Shown here piece after piece: positions 1 through 7,417 of a stretch of DNA of 32,237 nucleotides. The DNA lies in NCBI GenBank assembly GCA_022567555.1, contig JADFGT010000023.1:1-32237 (forward strand), in the 5' to 3' direction. Source of the DNA: Armatimonadota bacterium. GTDB taxonomy: Bacteria > Armatimonadota > Fimbriimonadia > Fimbriimonadales > ATM1. The notes beneath the pieces are model-generated. The model searched no databases, was not told where the DNA came from, and saw only the letters and a program-made list of their open reading frames with translations. The position numbers and the translations under genes were made by a program. The first letter of the stretch is position 1. Each line of letters begins with the position of its first letter.

Positions 1-258
1 CGGCCGCACGATTCTCCGCCCCCGCCAGACGATTCTCCGCCCCCGCCAGACGATTCTCCGCCCCCGCCAGACGATTCTCCGCCCCCGCTGGGCGATTCTC
101 CGCCCCCGCTGGGCGATTCTCCGCCCCCGCTGGGCGATTCTCCGCCCCCGCTGGGCGATTCTCCGCCCCCGCTGGGCGATTCTCCGCCCCCGCCGAACCC
201 CGGAGGGAAGCCGCCGAAGGCGGGTTCACGCAATCTGTCCGGGCCACCCTGCTGCTGA
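1..258 (+). CDS. possible C-terminal tail of a truncated upstream gene (heptapeptide repeat)
   Basis: Frame 1 is open from the window edge to a TGA at 256-258. It reads as a heptapeptide repeat, DDSPPPP then GDSPPPL, followed by a short tail of about 20 residues ending in Cys-Cys. A proline-rich acidic repeat would be a disordered C-terminal stalk. Frame 2 is also open across the array, and the opposite strand gives a Gly-rich repeat, so the coding strand cannot be settled here. The next gene starts 35 bases later in the same direction with its own ribosome binding site. I list this as a candidate only; the upstream sequence would decide it. Confidence 0.3.
   Translation, partial: RPHDSPPPPDDSPPPPDDSPPPPDDSPPPLGDSPPPLGDSPPPLGDSPPPLGDSPPPLGDSPPPPNPGGKPPKAGSRNLSGPPCC
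10..198. repeat. 21-bp tandem repeat, nine copies
   Basis: Nine consecutive copies share the core GATTCTCCGCCCCCG and start every 21 bp (10, 31, 52, 73, 94, 115, 136, 157, 178). The linker between cores is CCAGAC in the first three junctions and CTGGGC in most later ones, so there are two homogenised sub-blocks. The unit is exactly seven codons, so the array stays open in more than one frame, which is consistent with coding origin but does not prove it. A minisatellite of this kind can change copy number by slippage. Confidence 0.95.
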
Positions 259-293
259 CATCAGGCGGTATCCTGCTAAGCGAGGGAATTTTC

Positions 294-1127
294 ATGGCCG
301 GAATCAAGATCTTCATAGCTTGGTCAACCCAGCCCAGCCTCGACTACGCGAAGCTGCTGAGGGACTTCTTGAACACGCTTCCCGGCAACAAGGATGTCTT
401 CATTTCGGAGGAGATTGAAAAGGGCTCGATCTGGCAGGCTGTTTTGGAGCAGGAACTTTCCAAAGCCAGCGCGGGGATTCTCGTTGTCACTCCTGAGAAT
501 GTCGCAGCGCCGTGGATTCATTTCGAAGCCGGCGTAATGACAGGCAAAATGCAGCGCGTGCGCGTTTCTCCCTTGCTCTTCGATGTTCAGGGGCTTCGCC
601 TGCCACTATCGAATCTACAGTCTACGCGTTCCGACGACAAGGATGACTTCGGCAAACTAATGCAGAACTTTCTAACCGTCCCAGAATGTGGCGCAAATGG
701 TGAGGGCTTGAAGAAAGCGTTTGCTCGCCTATGGGACGAATTCCGCAGCGATGTCGCAAAAGCGAAAACGAAGCATGGCAGCATAGAACAAGCAGAGGGT
801 CCCACGCCTGAGGAAAAGATAGACGAAATACTAACGCTTGTTCGCCGCCAGTCCCGGCAGGATGATTCTTCGGCACTGTCCTACTTTGTTCCTCCTGGCA
901 GGTTTCCAACATGGTTGTCTCAAATCCGAAGTCAGTCTGCCTCAGAGAATCTTTACACGGCGCTGGGCGAACTGATTGTAAAGCACAGGCTCACCGGAAA
1001 GCTGGAGCCGACAGAACAGGCACTCAAGGATTATCTCTTGCAACAATTGTTGCAATCATCCGAAGAGCTTCCGCCGCAAGCCTCTCCCGAGACGCCCAAA
1101 GACGAAGATCCACCTTCGGAAGATTAA
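294..1127 (+). CDS. stand-alone TIR-domain protein, putative NAD-consuming enzyme
   Basis: This 277-residue protein begins with a TIR domain (about residues 4-130). The opening beta strand is KIFIAWS. A segment VFISEEIEKGSIW is followed by a helix, then ILVVTPENVAAPWIHFEAG. Glu78 in the WIHFE segment lines up with the catalytic glutamate of NADase TIR domains such as SARM1. The C-terminal part (about 165-277) has helical stretches and an acidic Pro/Glu-rich end, with no domain or membrane segment I recognise. The ATG follows a GAGGGA site with good spacing. Bacterial TIR proteins commonly act in anti-phage defence or signalling, but no partner gene (such as ThsA, a cyclase or an Argonaute) is visible. 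Its base composition is visibly less GC-rich than the genes downstream, which suggests horizontal acquisition. The TIR fold call is strong; the NADase activity and defence role are inferences. Confidence 0.82.
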   Translation: MAGIKIFIAWSTQPSLDYAKLLRDFLNTLPGNKDVFISEEIEKGSIWQAVLEQELSKASAGILVVTPENVAAPWIHFEAGVMTGKMQRVRVSPLLFDVQGLRLPLSNLQSTRSDDKDDFGKLMQNFLTVPECGANGEGLKKAFARLWDEFRSDVAKAKTKHGSIEQAEGPTPEEKIDEILTLVRRQSRQDDSSALSYFVPPGRFPTWLSQIRSQSASENLYTALGELIVKHRLTGKLEPTEQALKDYLLQQLLQSSEELPPQASPETPKDEDPPSED

Positions 1128-1196
1128 CTCCCTCAACATCCCGGCGTAGCCTGATGTTAACTCCCTCAACATCCCGGCGTAGCCTGATGTTGAGGG
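1124..1196. repeat. 33-bp direct repeat plus 10-bp hairpin, REP-like, at the end of the TIR gene
   Basis: A 33-bp unit beginning TTAACTCCCTCAACATCCC occurs twice, head to tail, at 1124-1156 and 1157-1189. The TAA of the TIR gene lies inside the first copy. The second copy is followed by TTGAGGG, so CCCTCAACAT (1163-1172) and ATGTTGAGGG (1187-1196) form a perfect 10-bp stem with a 14-base loop. The transcript after the stem is only weakly T-rich, so it is more likely an mRNA 3' end stabiliser or mobile palindromic element than a classical terminator. A related hairpin lies at 27541-27576. Confidence 0.85.
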
Positions 1197-1270
1197 TTTC
1201 GGTTGGAACTGCTATGCGTGTGCAAGCCTCCACATCACGCGGCGGAGGATGTGGAGGCAAACGAAGGGGG

Positions 1271-1299
1271 TTGCCAGGGGCGCCAATCTGCTGTACAAT
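1271..1299 (+). promoter_or_regulatory. sigma70-like promoter for the 1368-1850 lipoprotein gene
   Basis: TTGCCA (1271-1276) and TACAAT (1294-1299) are separated by exactly 17 bases, each one mismatch from the sigma70 consensus. The predicted start, near 1306, would give a leader of about 60 bases before the ATG at 1368. Confidence 0.6.
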
Positions 1300-1367
1300 G
1301 GATTGAGTCGCGGTTTGCGGGCGCAGACGTGGCTTCGAGGAGACGGGAGATGAGTAGGAGGGAAACG

Positions 1368-1850
1368 ATGAAGAACCATACTGTTGAGATTTGTGTCGGC
1401 ATCCTGGCGGCCATCGCCGTCGCTGGTTGCGGCGGAATCTCCGAAAAGGACCTGATAGGCAGTTGGACGGGGGAGCTCGAGACCCCCAGCTCTGGAGGCA
1501 CCGCGGGCGGTGAGGGGACCCCGGAAGCGGAACAGGCGATGGCCGACGCTTTCACGGCGATGATGTCATTCGACCTTGAACTCAAGAGTGACCACAAATT
1601 TACATTGACGATTATGATGATCCCGATGGAAGGAAACTGGGAGCTCGAGGGCGACGAAGTGACCTTGACGATCGAGAAAGTATCCGGCATGTCTGTCGAC
1701 GAAATCGTGAAAATGGGCGGCCCGGAGGCGGCAGCCGGCCAGGAGCCCATGGTGCTGAGCATCTCCGAGGACGGGAAGACCATGACCGCAGTTGACCCGA
1801 GCGGGGAATCACCGGAGAAATTCGTGTTCAAACGCAAAGACGACTCGTAA
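1368..1850 (+). CDS. small lipoprotein with a lipocalin-like domain
   Basis: The predicted protein has 160 residues. It opens with a lipoprotein signal peptide, a hydrophobic run ending in the lipobox VAGC, so the mature protein would start at that cysteine and be lipid-anchored. The mature part has a GSWTG motif, then DLELKSDHKFTL and GNWELEGDEVTLTIE. This is the pattern of small lipocalin-like domains, where a GTW strand, a DGTF strand and a GTW-DGD-LTL strand recur. The role is unknown; such proteins may bind lipids or small molecules. I chose the ATG at 1368 because AGGAGGG (1356-1362) sits five bases upstream and the signal peptide starts there. An in-frame ATG at 1350 would add six residues. 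The gene stands alone, with its own promoter at 1271-1299. Confidence 0.75.
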   Translation: MKNHTVEICVGILAAIAVAGCGGISEKDLIGSWTGELETPSSGGTAGGEGTPEAEQAMADAFTAMMSFDLELKSDHKFTLTIMMIPMEGNWELEGDEVTLTIEKVSGMSVDEIVKMGGPEAAAGQEPMVLSISEDGKTMTAVDPSGESPEKFVFKRKDDS

Positions 1851-2246
1851 TCCGTGTCGGCGTGAGCGAGTAAGTGAGTTTTGACCTACAAACTCGCGCT
1901 TCGAGTCGGTGGTTTGTCGCCGTGCGCCGTGGACATGTGGGCGAGCCTCCATCGCGCGGGAACTCCTCTCTCCGCAGGCCGACTTGTCCACGAACGGCCC
2001 GTGACCGACCGAGGCCCGGCATCCCCAAGACGGCGGGCCGCCCTGCCGGTCGAGCAGACTCGAACTCTGGCCTTTTGTCTTTGCCCCTTTCGCCTCTGCC
2101 CTTTCGCCTGTTCACCTAACCGGAACCGGCGGGCCACCCGTACCCCCCACCCCCCTGACGCCCGGCCTCATCACCTCGTCACACCCTTAAGCGCGCACGT
2201 GTCGTGATGACACGCCGCCACCCTTGCCGGGCGGTACGCTCTGCCC
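1851..2246. other. intergenic region with a pyrimidine-rich stretch
   Basis: No convincing gene is visible in these 396 bases. Short open frames on both strands look like compositional artefacts, with strings of Arg, Pro and Gly. A pyrimidine-rich segment around 2066-2118 repeats the motif CCCTTTCGCCT twice. I see no clear promoter for the RqcH-like gene and no T-tract terminator for the lipoprotein gene. Confidence 0.5.
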
Positions 2247-3809
2247 ATGCCCGGGGGCCGCATACCGTTCGACAGCCTCGTTCTGGCCGCGGTCTGCGCC
2301 GAACTGCAAGGCGCGGCCGGCACGAACCTCCGCCGCGTACACCAGCCGGAGGAGCACACGGTGACGCTCCGCATGGCGCACGGCGGCTACGACGGCCTGC
2401 TGCTCATCTCATGCGACCCGGAGTTCCCCAGGGCTTACGCGTCGGCGGTCAGGAGGCCCGCCGGCGGCGAGCCGCCCGGCTTCGCCCGCGCGCTCAGGCA
2501 GCGCATTGAAGGCGGGCGCGTGCTCGCAATACGCCAGAACGGCTTCGACCGCCTGCTGCTCATCGAGGTCGGCAAGGCCGACGGCGTCTGGACGCTCTAC
2601 GCGGAACTGTTCGGCACCCACGCGAACCTGTTCCTGGTCGCACCGGACGGCCGGATCGCCGCCCGCCTGAGAAAGGCCGGGCCCCGGCGGCCTGGCGAAC
2701 CGTACGCCCCGCCGGAACCCCCGGCGCCGGACGCCCGCACCGCATTGATCGAGCAGGCCGGCCTCTCGAAGTTCCTCGCCCGTGAACTGGAACTGCTCGG
2801 AGCGGAAGAGGTCATGCGGAGGCTCGGCGCCGGCCCGCCGGTGCTCGTTCCCGGCAGGGGCGCCTATCCGTATGCGCCTGCCCAACTGGAGGAATTGGAG
2901 GGCGCATCGGTCAGGACGCTATCGTCGCTCGGCGTCGCGCTGGAACAGCATTACCTGAAAGCGATCCCGGACGTACAGCAGGAACGCCGGGCGCGCTCTC
3001 TCGCGGGCCAGCTGCGGCGCGCGCTCAAGGCCCGCCGCGGGGCGCTCGACGAACTGCGGCGCGCGCTGGACATCGCCGCGCGAGCGCGGGACTTGCAGAT
3101 TAGGGGCGAACTGATCCTGGCCCACGCCGCGAGATTGCCCGCCGGCGCGGACCGTTTGGAGACGGAAGATTACGAAGGCCGTGCGATTGTGATTGAACTT
3201 GACGCGCGCCTCACGCCGGTGGAGAATGCCGAGCGTCTTTTTCATCGGGCGAAGAAAGCGAAGGCCGGCGCGTCGGATGTTGGGGTGGCGGCGGCGGCAA
3301 AAGGGCGAGAGATCGAGGGGATAGAAAGGCTGGTTTCAGCGCTCGTCGACCTCGACACCGCCGGGTTGGAACGTGCGGAGGAGCGCGCCCGGTCCGAGGG
3401 GTGGCTAAGGGCGCCGGGCGCCCCGCCGGTGGAGAAAGCGGCGCGACCGTTCGAGGGACACCGCATTCGATCGTCGGAGGCCCCCGGAGGGTTCACAGTC
3501 CTGTGGGCGGAGAACGCGACGAGCAACGACTATCTGACAACGCGCGTGGCAAAGCCGAACGATTTTTGGCTGCACGCTCGCACGGGGACCGGCGCCCATG
3601 TGGTGATTCAGACGCGCAACAGGCCGGACAGAGTGCAGAAGGAGGCGCTTCTGTTTGCAGCCAGACTCGCGGCGCGAAACAGCGGCCAGCGACACGCGAA
3701 GTATGTACCCGTGGACTATACGCTCGCGAAATACGTGCGCAAGCCGAGGAAGAGCCCGCCGGGATTCGCGACCTACTCGCGGGAGAAGACTCTGTTCGTT
3801 GACCCCTGA
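2247..3809 (+). CDS. rqcH: NFACT/RqcH-family ribosome quality control protein
   Basis: This 520-residue protein matches the RqcH/FbpA (NFACT) family. In bacteria RqcH binds stalled 50S subunits and recruits tRNA-Ala to add C-terminal alanine tails to arrested chains. An NFACT-N domain fills the first ~180 residues and carries the Asp101-Arg102 pair (GFDRLLLIEV), matching the DR motif needed for tRNA selection in Bacillus RqcH. Coiled-coil helices rich in Arg, Ala and Leu follow around 230-370. The NFACT-R (DUF814) domain is at about 400-515, with the signature NDFWLHARTGTGAHVVI. The length is somewhat below the usual ~570. The start at 2247 has no strong ribosome binding site, so it could shift slightly. 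The gene is very GC-rich and has no operon partners visible. Confidence 0.87.
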   Translation: MPGGRIPFDSLVLAAVCAELQGAAGTNLRRVHQPEEHTVTLRMAHGGYDGLLLISCDPEFPRAYASAVRRPAGGEPPGFARALRQRIEGGRVLAIRQNGFDRLLLIEVGKADGVWTLYAELFGTHANLFLVAPDGRIAARLRKAGPRRPGEPYAPPEPPAPDARTALIEQAGLSKFLARELELLGAEEVMRRLGAGPPVLVPGRGAYPYAPAQLEELEGASVRTLSSLGVALEQHYLKAIPDVQQERRARSLAGQLRRALKARRGALDELRRALDIAARARDLQIRGELILAHAARLPAGADRLETEDYEGRAIVIELDARLTPVENAERLFHRAKKAKAGASDVGVAAAAKGREIEGIERLVSALVDLDTAGLERAEERARSEGWLRAPGAPPVEKAARPFEGHRIRSSEAPGGFTVLWAENATSNDYLTTRVAKPNDFWLHARTGTGAHVVIQTRNRPDRVQKEALLFAARLAARNSGQRHAKYVPVDYTLAKYVRKPRKSPPGFATYSREKTLFVDP

Positions 3810-3931
3810 ACCGGCGGCCCGCTCTGGTAGGCTGGAACGCGGCCGCAAGAGCCGCACGCGGGGTTCGTTATCTGTTGCCGTCTCAGGGCACGGAGAGAGG
3901 GCGGTACCGAAAACCGAAAACTGAAAACCGT

Positions 3932-5290
3932 ATGACAAGCAACCGGCCGATAATAAACGACCGTGCACGAGGCCACCCGGAGTTGGACATTGTGCGGAGG
4001 CATTGCCGCTTTCTGCGCGAGAGCCAATGGTGGAGCGCCGCCGATCTTCGCGATTATCAGTGGCGCCATATAAAGCGCGTTTACGCTCATGTTCTGCGGC
4101 ACGTCCCGCTCTACCAGGACCTTTACGAGGGGCGCAGTTCACACCTCAACAACTGGGATGAGTTCCTTGACCTGCCGGTTCTCACAAAGGACCGGCTAAT
4201 GGAGAGCGATGGAGGCTGCCACTCGCAGCGGCTCCCTCCCGGCCATCACGCACTCCCCGTAATCCATACATCCGGCAGCACCGGACAGAAGATGGAGGTG
4301 CACCCAACGAGCGTCACAGAACAGTTTCGAGCGGCGCTCTCTATCCGCGAATTCGAATGGCACGGCGTGCGGCCGGAAGGATCGGCGATGGTGATCCGCG
4401 CACTGATTACGCCGGACGAACCTAACTATGAAGCGCTCATGGAGGGTGTGCGCGCCCCGAGTTGGGCGTCCGGCTATGTCGCCGGCTTGGTGAATACCGG
4501 ACCCGGATACTTCATGGACGTCGGCGCGGACGTGCAGCGGCAGGTGAAATTCTTGGACGCCGTTAGACCTGAATACTTGATGTCGAACGCGTCGAACCTC
4601 GTGGAAATGGCCGAACTATGGACTGAAGATCGCCGCTCACGAAGCCGCCTCAAACTGATTCGGACATTGGCAGAGACCCTTTACGACGATTACCGAAAGC
4701 GAATTGAAGAGGCGTTTGGAGTCCCTGTGTACGATGCATACAGCAGCGCCGAACTGAACAGCATCGCTTCTGAATGCGCGGGCTGCGAGGGGTTGCACGT
4801 CCAAGATGAAAACGTATTGCTGGAGGTTCTGCGCGAGGACGGAACGCCGTGCGAACCGGGCGAAGTGGGGCGTGCGGTTCTGACAGGCCTGCACCATTAC
4901 GGAACTCCATTTATTCGATATGAGTTGGGGGATATGGTTGAGTCGGCGGAGCCGTGTTCCTGCGGCCGTGGTCTCGCCTTGCTCCGGCACGTCCACGGGC
5001 GGACGTTCACGATGATCCAGAGGCCGAACGGCTCTCCGGTTCTGTCGTCCGCACTTTTTCATGTGCTGAACGAACTGCGGGGACTGCGAGGCGTGCAGGT
5101 GCGGCAGCACGGACCGGAGCGGTTCGAAGCGCTCGTTGTGTGCAGCGGCGCGGACGCGGCCGATTTATCCAAGAAGATTGTTCAGGCTTTCCGGGGCGTG
5201 CTGTGGCCGGAGGTCGAAGTCGAGGTTAGAGTGGTCGAGGCGCTGCAGCGGTCTGCCGGGGGAAAGTTAGAACGGTTTGTACGCCTTTAG
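3932..5290 (+). CDS. PaaK/CapK-like adenylate-forming enzyme
   Basis: This 452-residue protein is a member of the phenylacetate-CoA ligase (PaaK)/CapK branch of adenylate-forming enzymes, which activate a carboxylic acid as an acyl-AMP and often form a CoA thioester. Visible motifs are the phosphate loop HTSGSTGQKMEVHPT, the YDAYSSAELNSIASEC segment around the aromatic/Glu motif, TPFIRYELGDM (the Y-R-x-G-D region), and CSCGRGLALLRHVHGR before the C-terminal domain. The chain ends in GGKLERFV, equivalent to the SGK-R motif near the catalytic lysine. The early residues (WRHIKRVYAHVLRHVPLYQDLY) match the typical PaaK N-terminus. I prefer the ATG at 3932 because residues from an upstream in-frame ATG (3875) look non-coding. 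The substrate cannot be told from the sequence. No biosynthetic neighbours are present. Confidence 0.83.
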   Translation: MTSNRPIINDRARGHPELDIVRRHCRFLRESQWWSAADLRDYQWRHIKRVYAHVLRHVPLYQDLYEGRSSHLNNWDEFLDLPVLTKDRLMESDGGCHSQRLPPGHHALPVIHTSGSTGQKMEVHPTSVTEQFRAALSIREFEWHGVRPEGSAMVIRALITPDEPNYEALMEGVRAPSWASGYVAGLVNTGPGYFMDVGADVQRQVKFLDAVRPEYLMSNASNLVEMAELWTEDRRSRSRLKLIRTLAETLYDDYRKRIEEAFGVPVYDAYSSAELNSIASECAGCEGLHVQDENVLLEVLREDGTPCEPGEVGRAVLTGLHHYGTPFIRYELGDMVESAEPCSCGRGLALLRHVHGRTFTMIQRPNGSPVLSSALFHVLNELRGLRGVQVRQHGPERFEALVVCSGADAADLSKKIVQAFRGVLWPEVEVEVRVVEALQRSAGGKLERFVRL

Positions 5291-5402
5291 CGATTGAATT
5301 CGGAAGTGCCAAGCTGAAATCCTTGACCTGCTGAGCGGCGGTTAGGCGCGCATGCCTCTGCCCTAAGACGGGGGCGGTCAGAGACGATTTCGCCAATATC
5401 GA

Positions 5403-5431
5403 GGGACAAGTGGTCCGGAACCGTATATAAT
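5403..5431 (+). promoter_or_regulatory. sigma70-like promoter for the NHL-type propeller gene
   Basis: GGGACA (5403-5408) and a perfect TATAAT (5426-5431) are spaced by 17 bases. The predicted start near 5438 leaves a leader of about 20 bases that includes a GGGAGG ribosome binding site before the ATG at 5458. The -35 is only partly consensus. Confidence 0.5.
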
Positions 5432-5457
5432 GGAGGGGCACATTCGGGAGGACGCTT

Positions 5458-6822
5458 ATGAAAGGGTCAACGACCGCTCGCATTTCCGCCCTAACTGCGA
5501 CGCTGTTCGCCGCCATTGCCGGTGTCAACGCGCAGCCCAAATACTTGCTCGTCTGCAGCATGGACACAGACAGCATTCTGCGCTTCGATGCCGCCACCGG
5601 GTCGTTCGTGGATGCCTTCGTTCCCTCCGGCAGCGGGGGATTGAGCTCACCTCATGGCTTTGTGTTCGGACCGGACGGCAACCTTTACGTGGCCAGTCGT
5701 ATTACCCAGTCAATAATGCGCTACGACGGCGAGACTGGCGACTTCATAGATGAGTTTGCATCCGGCGGACCCCTTAACTTGCCGAACGGTATCGCGTTCG
5801 GGCCGGACGGGAACCTGTATGTAGCCAGTTCCCGCAGCGACAGCGTCCTGCGCTACGACGGTCAGACGGGAGCGTTCATTGATGAATTCGTGCCACCTGG
5901 AAGCGGCGGCCTTTCGGTTCCGGTTCCGCTGTACTTCGGTTCGGATGGGCATCTGTATGTCGGCGGCGGTGTCTTGAGCGGATCCATAAAGCGTTATAAC
6001 GGCACGACCGGGGCATACATGGGGGATTTCACCGTGGGCGCCGTTGTGCCCTCTCCGACTGACTTCGTCTGGGCTGCCGATGGGAATCTATATGTGAGCG
6101 CATGGGACGCCGACAGCATAATGCGTTTCAACGGGGTGACCGGGGAGTTTGTTGACATATTCGTTACGTCTGGTTCCGGCGGTCTGGACGGGCCCCGCGG
6201 ATTACGCTTCGGACCCGACGGTAACCTCTACGTTTGCGAGTGGCCCAGGAGCGGTCGAGTTCTGCGGTTTGACGGCTTTACCGGGGAATTTATAGATAAC
6301 TTCATCGAAGGCGGCGGCGGTCTGAGCTGGCCCGCTTATCTTATGTTTAGCAACGAGCCGGCCACGGCCTGGCCCGAGGTCTTCCGGATCTTCCGCGGCC
6401 TGCTGCTCTCCGGCGGGCTGCCGGACCTGTTCGTCAGCGACGAATCGCGTCTGGTTGTGCAGACGGATGTATTCGCCCCGAGCAATGAACCGCCCGTGCA
6501 GATAGAGGTCGAGGGCACGTCGCAGACAGAGAACCCGAGCGAGCTGAGGTTCCGGTTCGAAGGGATGGCGAGCAGGGCGTTCATCGAGCGGCGAATCTTG
6601 CTGTACAACTACGTCACACAAAGTTACGAGGAGTTGCACACCGGGTTTGCGGCGACTTCGGACGAGATGATAGAGATCGTCGTTACCGCTAACGCTTCCC
6701 GGTTCGTCGAGCCGGGCACAGGACAAGTGAAGTCGCTGCTGACCTGGAAGGCCGCGGCCTTCAGCTTCTTTACAGGCTGGAACGTCGGAATTGACCAGAC
6801 GATCTGGAGGATCACGCCGTAG
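5458..6822 (+). CDS. secreted NHL/SMP-30-like beta-propeller protein
   Basis: The 454-residue protein has a Sec signal peptide (about 1-25, ending VNAQ). Six propeller blades follow, up to roughly residue 300. Each has a variant of FGPDGNLYVAS, then a charged turn, then a line such as SVLRYDGQTGAFIDEF, with a period of 45-50 residues. This is the NHL or virginiamycin-B-lyase-like propeller style common in exported proteins of environmental bacteria. From about 310 to 454 a separate beta-rich domain begins GLLLSGGLPDLFVSDESRL and ends near IDQTIWRITP. I recognise it as a recurring C-terminal module but cannot name it. Binding of a ligand or cell surface polymer is possible; no catalytic residues stand out. 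A GGGAGG site supports the start. It converges on folE with only 25 bases between the stop codons. Confidence 0.78.
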   Translation: MKGSTTARISALTATLFAAIAGVNAQPKYLLVCSMDTDSILRFDAATGSFVDAFVPSGSGGLSSPHGFVFGPDGNLYVASRITQSIMRYDGETGDFIDEFASGGPLNLPNGIAFGPDGNLYVASSRSDSVLRYDGQTGAFIDEFVPPGSGGLSVPVPLYFGSDGHLYVGGGVLSGSIKRYNGTTGAYMGDFTVGAVVPSPTDFVWAADGNLYVSAWDADSIMRFNGVTGEFVDIFVTSGSGGLDGPRGLRFGPDGNLYVCEWPRSGRVLRFDGFTGEFIDNFIEGGGGLSWPAYLMFSNEPATAWPEVFRIFRGLLLSGGLPDLFVSDESRLVVQTDVFAPSNEPPVQIEVEGTSQTENPSELRFRFEGMASRAFIERRILLYNYVTQSYEELHTGFAATSDEMIEIVVTANASRFVEPGTGQVKSLLTWKAAAFSFFTGWNVGIDQTIWRITP

Positions 6823-6847
6823 CCCTCTCCAGGGCGGGTGGTTGCAC

Positions 6848-7417
6848 CTACGCGTACGTCTTCCGGCCCTGGATGAGGTCGAAGAACTCTTTGCGCGTGG
6901 TGGCGCTGTCTCGGAAGATGCCGGTCAGGTAACTCGTGGAAACGTTCGATGCTTGCTTCTCCACGCCGCGCGCCATCATGCACAGATGCTTGGCCTCCAC
7001 CACGCAGGCGACGCCGACCGGTTCCAGCGCCTCTTGAACGGCCAATGCGATCTGCTGCGTCATCCGCTCCTGCACTTGCAGCCGCCGCGCGAACATGTCA
7101 ACGATTCGAGCCACCTTGCTTATGCCCAGGATTTTTCCGTTCGGAAGATACGCCACGTGCGCATACCCGAAGAACGGGAGGATGTGATGTTCACAGAGGC
7201 TGAAGAACTCGATGTCGCGCACGACGACGATGTCCTCCACATCCTCGTGATAGACGGCGCCGTTGATGATTTTGTCTAAGGTCTGCCGATACCCCTCGGT
7301 CATAAACTGGATCGCGCGCGCCGCGCGCGTCGGCGTTTTCTGCAGCCCTTCGCGTTCTGGATCTTCGCCGATCTCTTCAAGGACCCCGCGATAAAGTTCT
7401 TCCAATCGGTCGCTCAT
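6848..7417 (-). CDS. folE: GTP cyclohydrolase I
   Basis: This 189-residue protein is a full-length type I GTP cyclohydrolase, which converts GTP to 7,8-dihydroneopterin triphosphate, the first step to folate, biopterin and queuosine. The zinc site is complete: Cys75 and His78 in [14 protein letters not shown] and Cys146 in [10 protein letters not shown], with the catalytic histidines (His77, His144) beside them. The conserved KTPTRAARA and [20 protein letters not shown] segments are also present. I chose the ATG at 7417 because it overlaps the stop of the upstream PTPS gene by four bases (ATGA) and follows GGAGAGG. A longer reading from 7513 adds unlike sequence. It is the last gene of the ANTAR-PTPS-folE operon, so its translation is probably coupled to the PTPS gene. 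Confidence 0.95.
   Translation of the reverse strand: MSDRLEELYRGVLEEIGEDPEREGLQKTPTRAARAIQFMTEGYRQTLDKIINGAVYHEDVEDIVVVRDIEFFSLCEHHILPFFGYAHVAYLPNGKILGISKVARIVDMFARRLQVQERMTQQIALAVQEALEPVGVACVVEAKHLCMMARGVEKQASNVSTSYLTGIFRDSATTRKEFFDLIQGRKTYA

Noticed and set aside
10-198. CRISPR array
   Set aside because: The 21-bp units are directly adjacent with no unique spacers, so this is a simple minisatellite.
1235-1837. Minus-strand frame of 200 codons over the lipoprotein gene
   Set aside because: The plus-strand gene has a signal peptide, lipobox, ribosome binding site and promoter; this one has none.
3405-4142. Minus-strand frame of 245 codons across the rqcH end and the PaaK-like start
   Set aside because: It crosses two recognised plus-strand genes, and its translation is Arg/Ser-rich low complexity without motifs.
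6822-6835. GCCCT-CTCC-AGGGC hairpin as a bidirectional terminator between the propeller gene and folE
   Set aside because: The stem is only five base pairs with no T tract; too weak to call.
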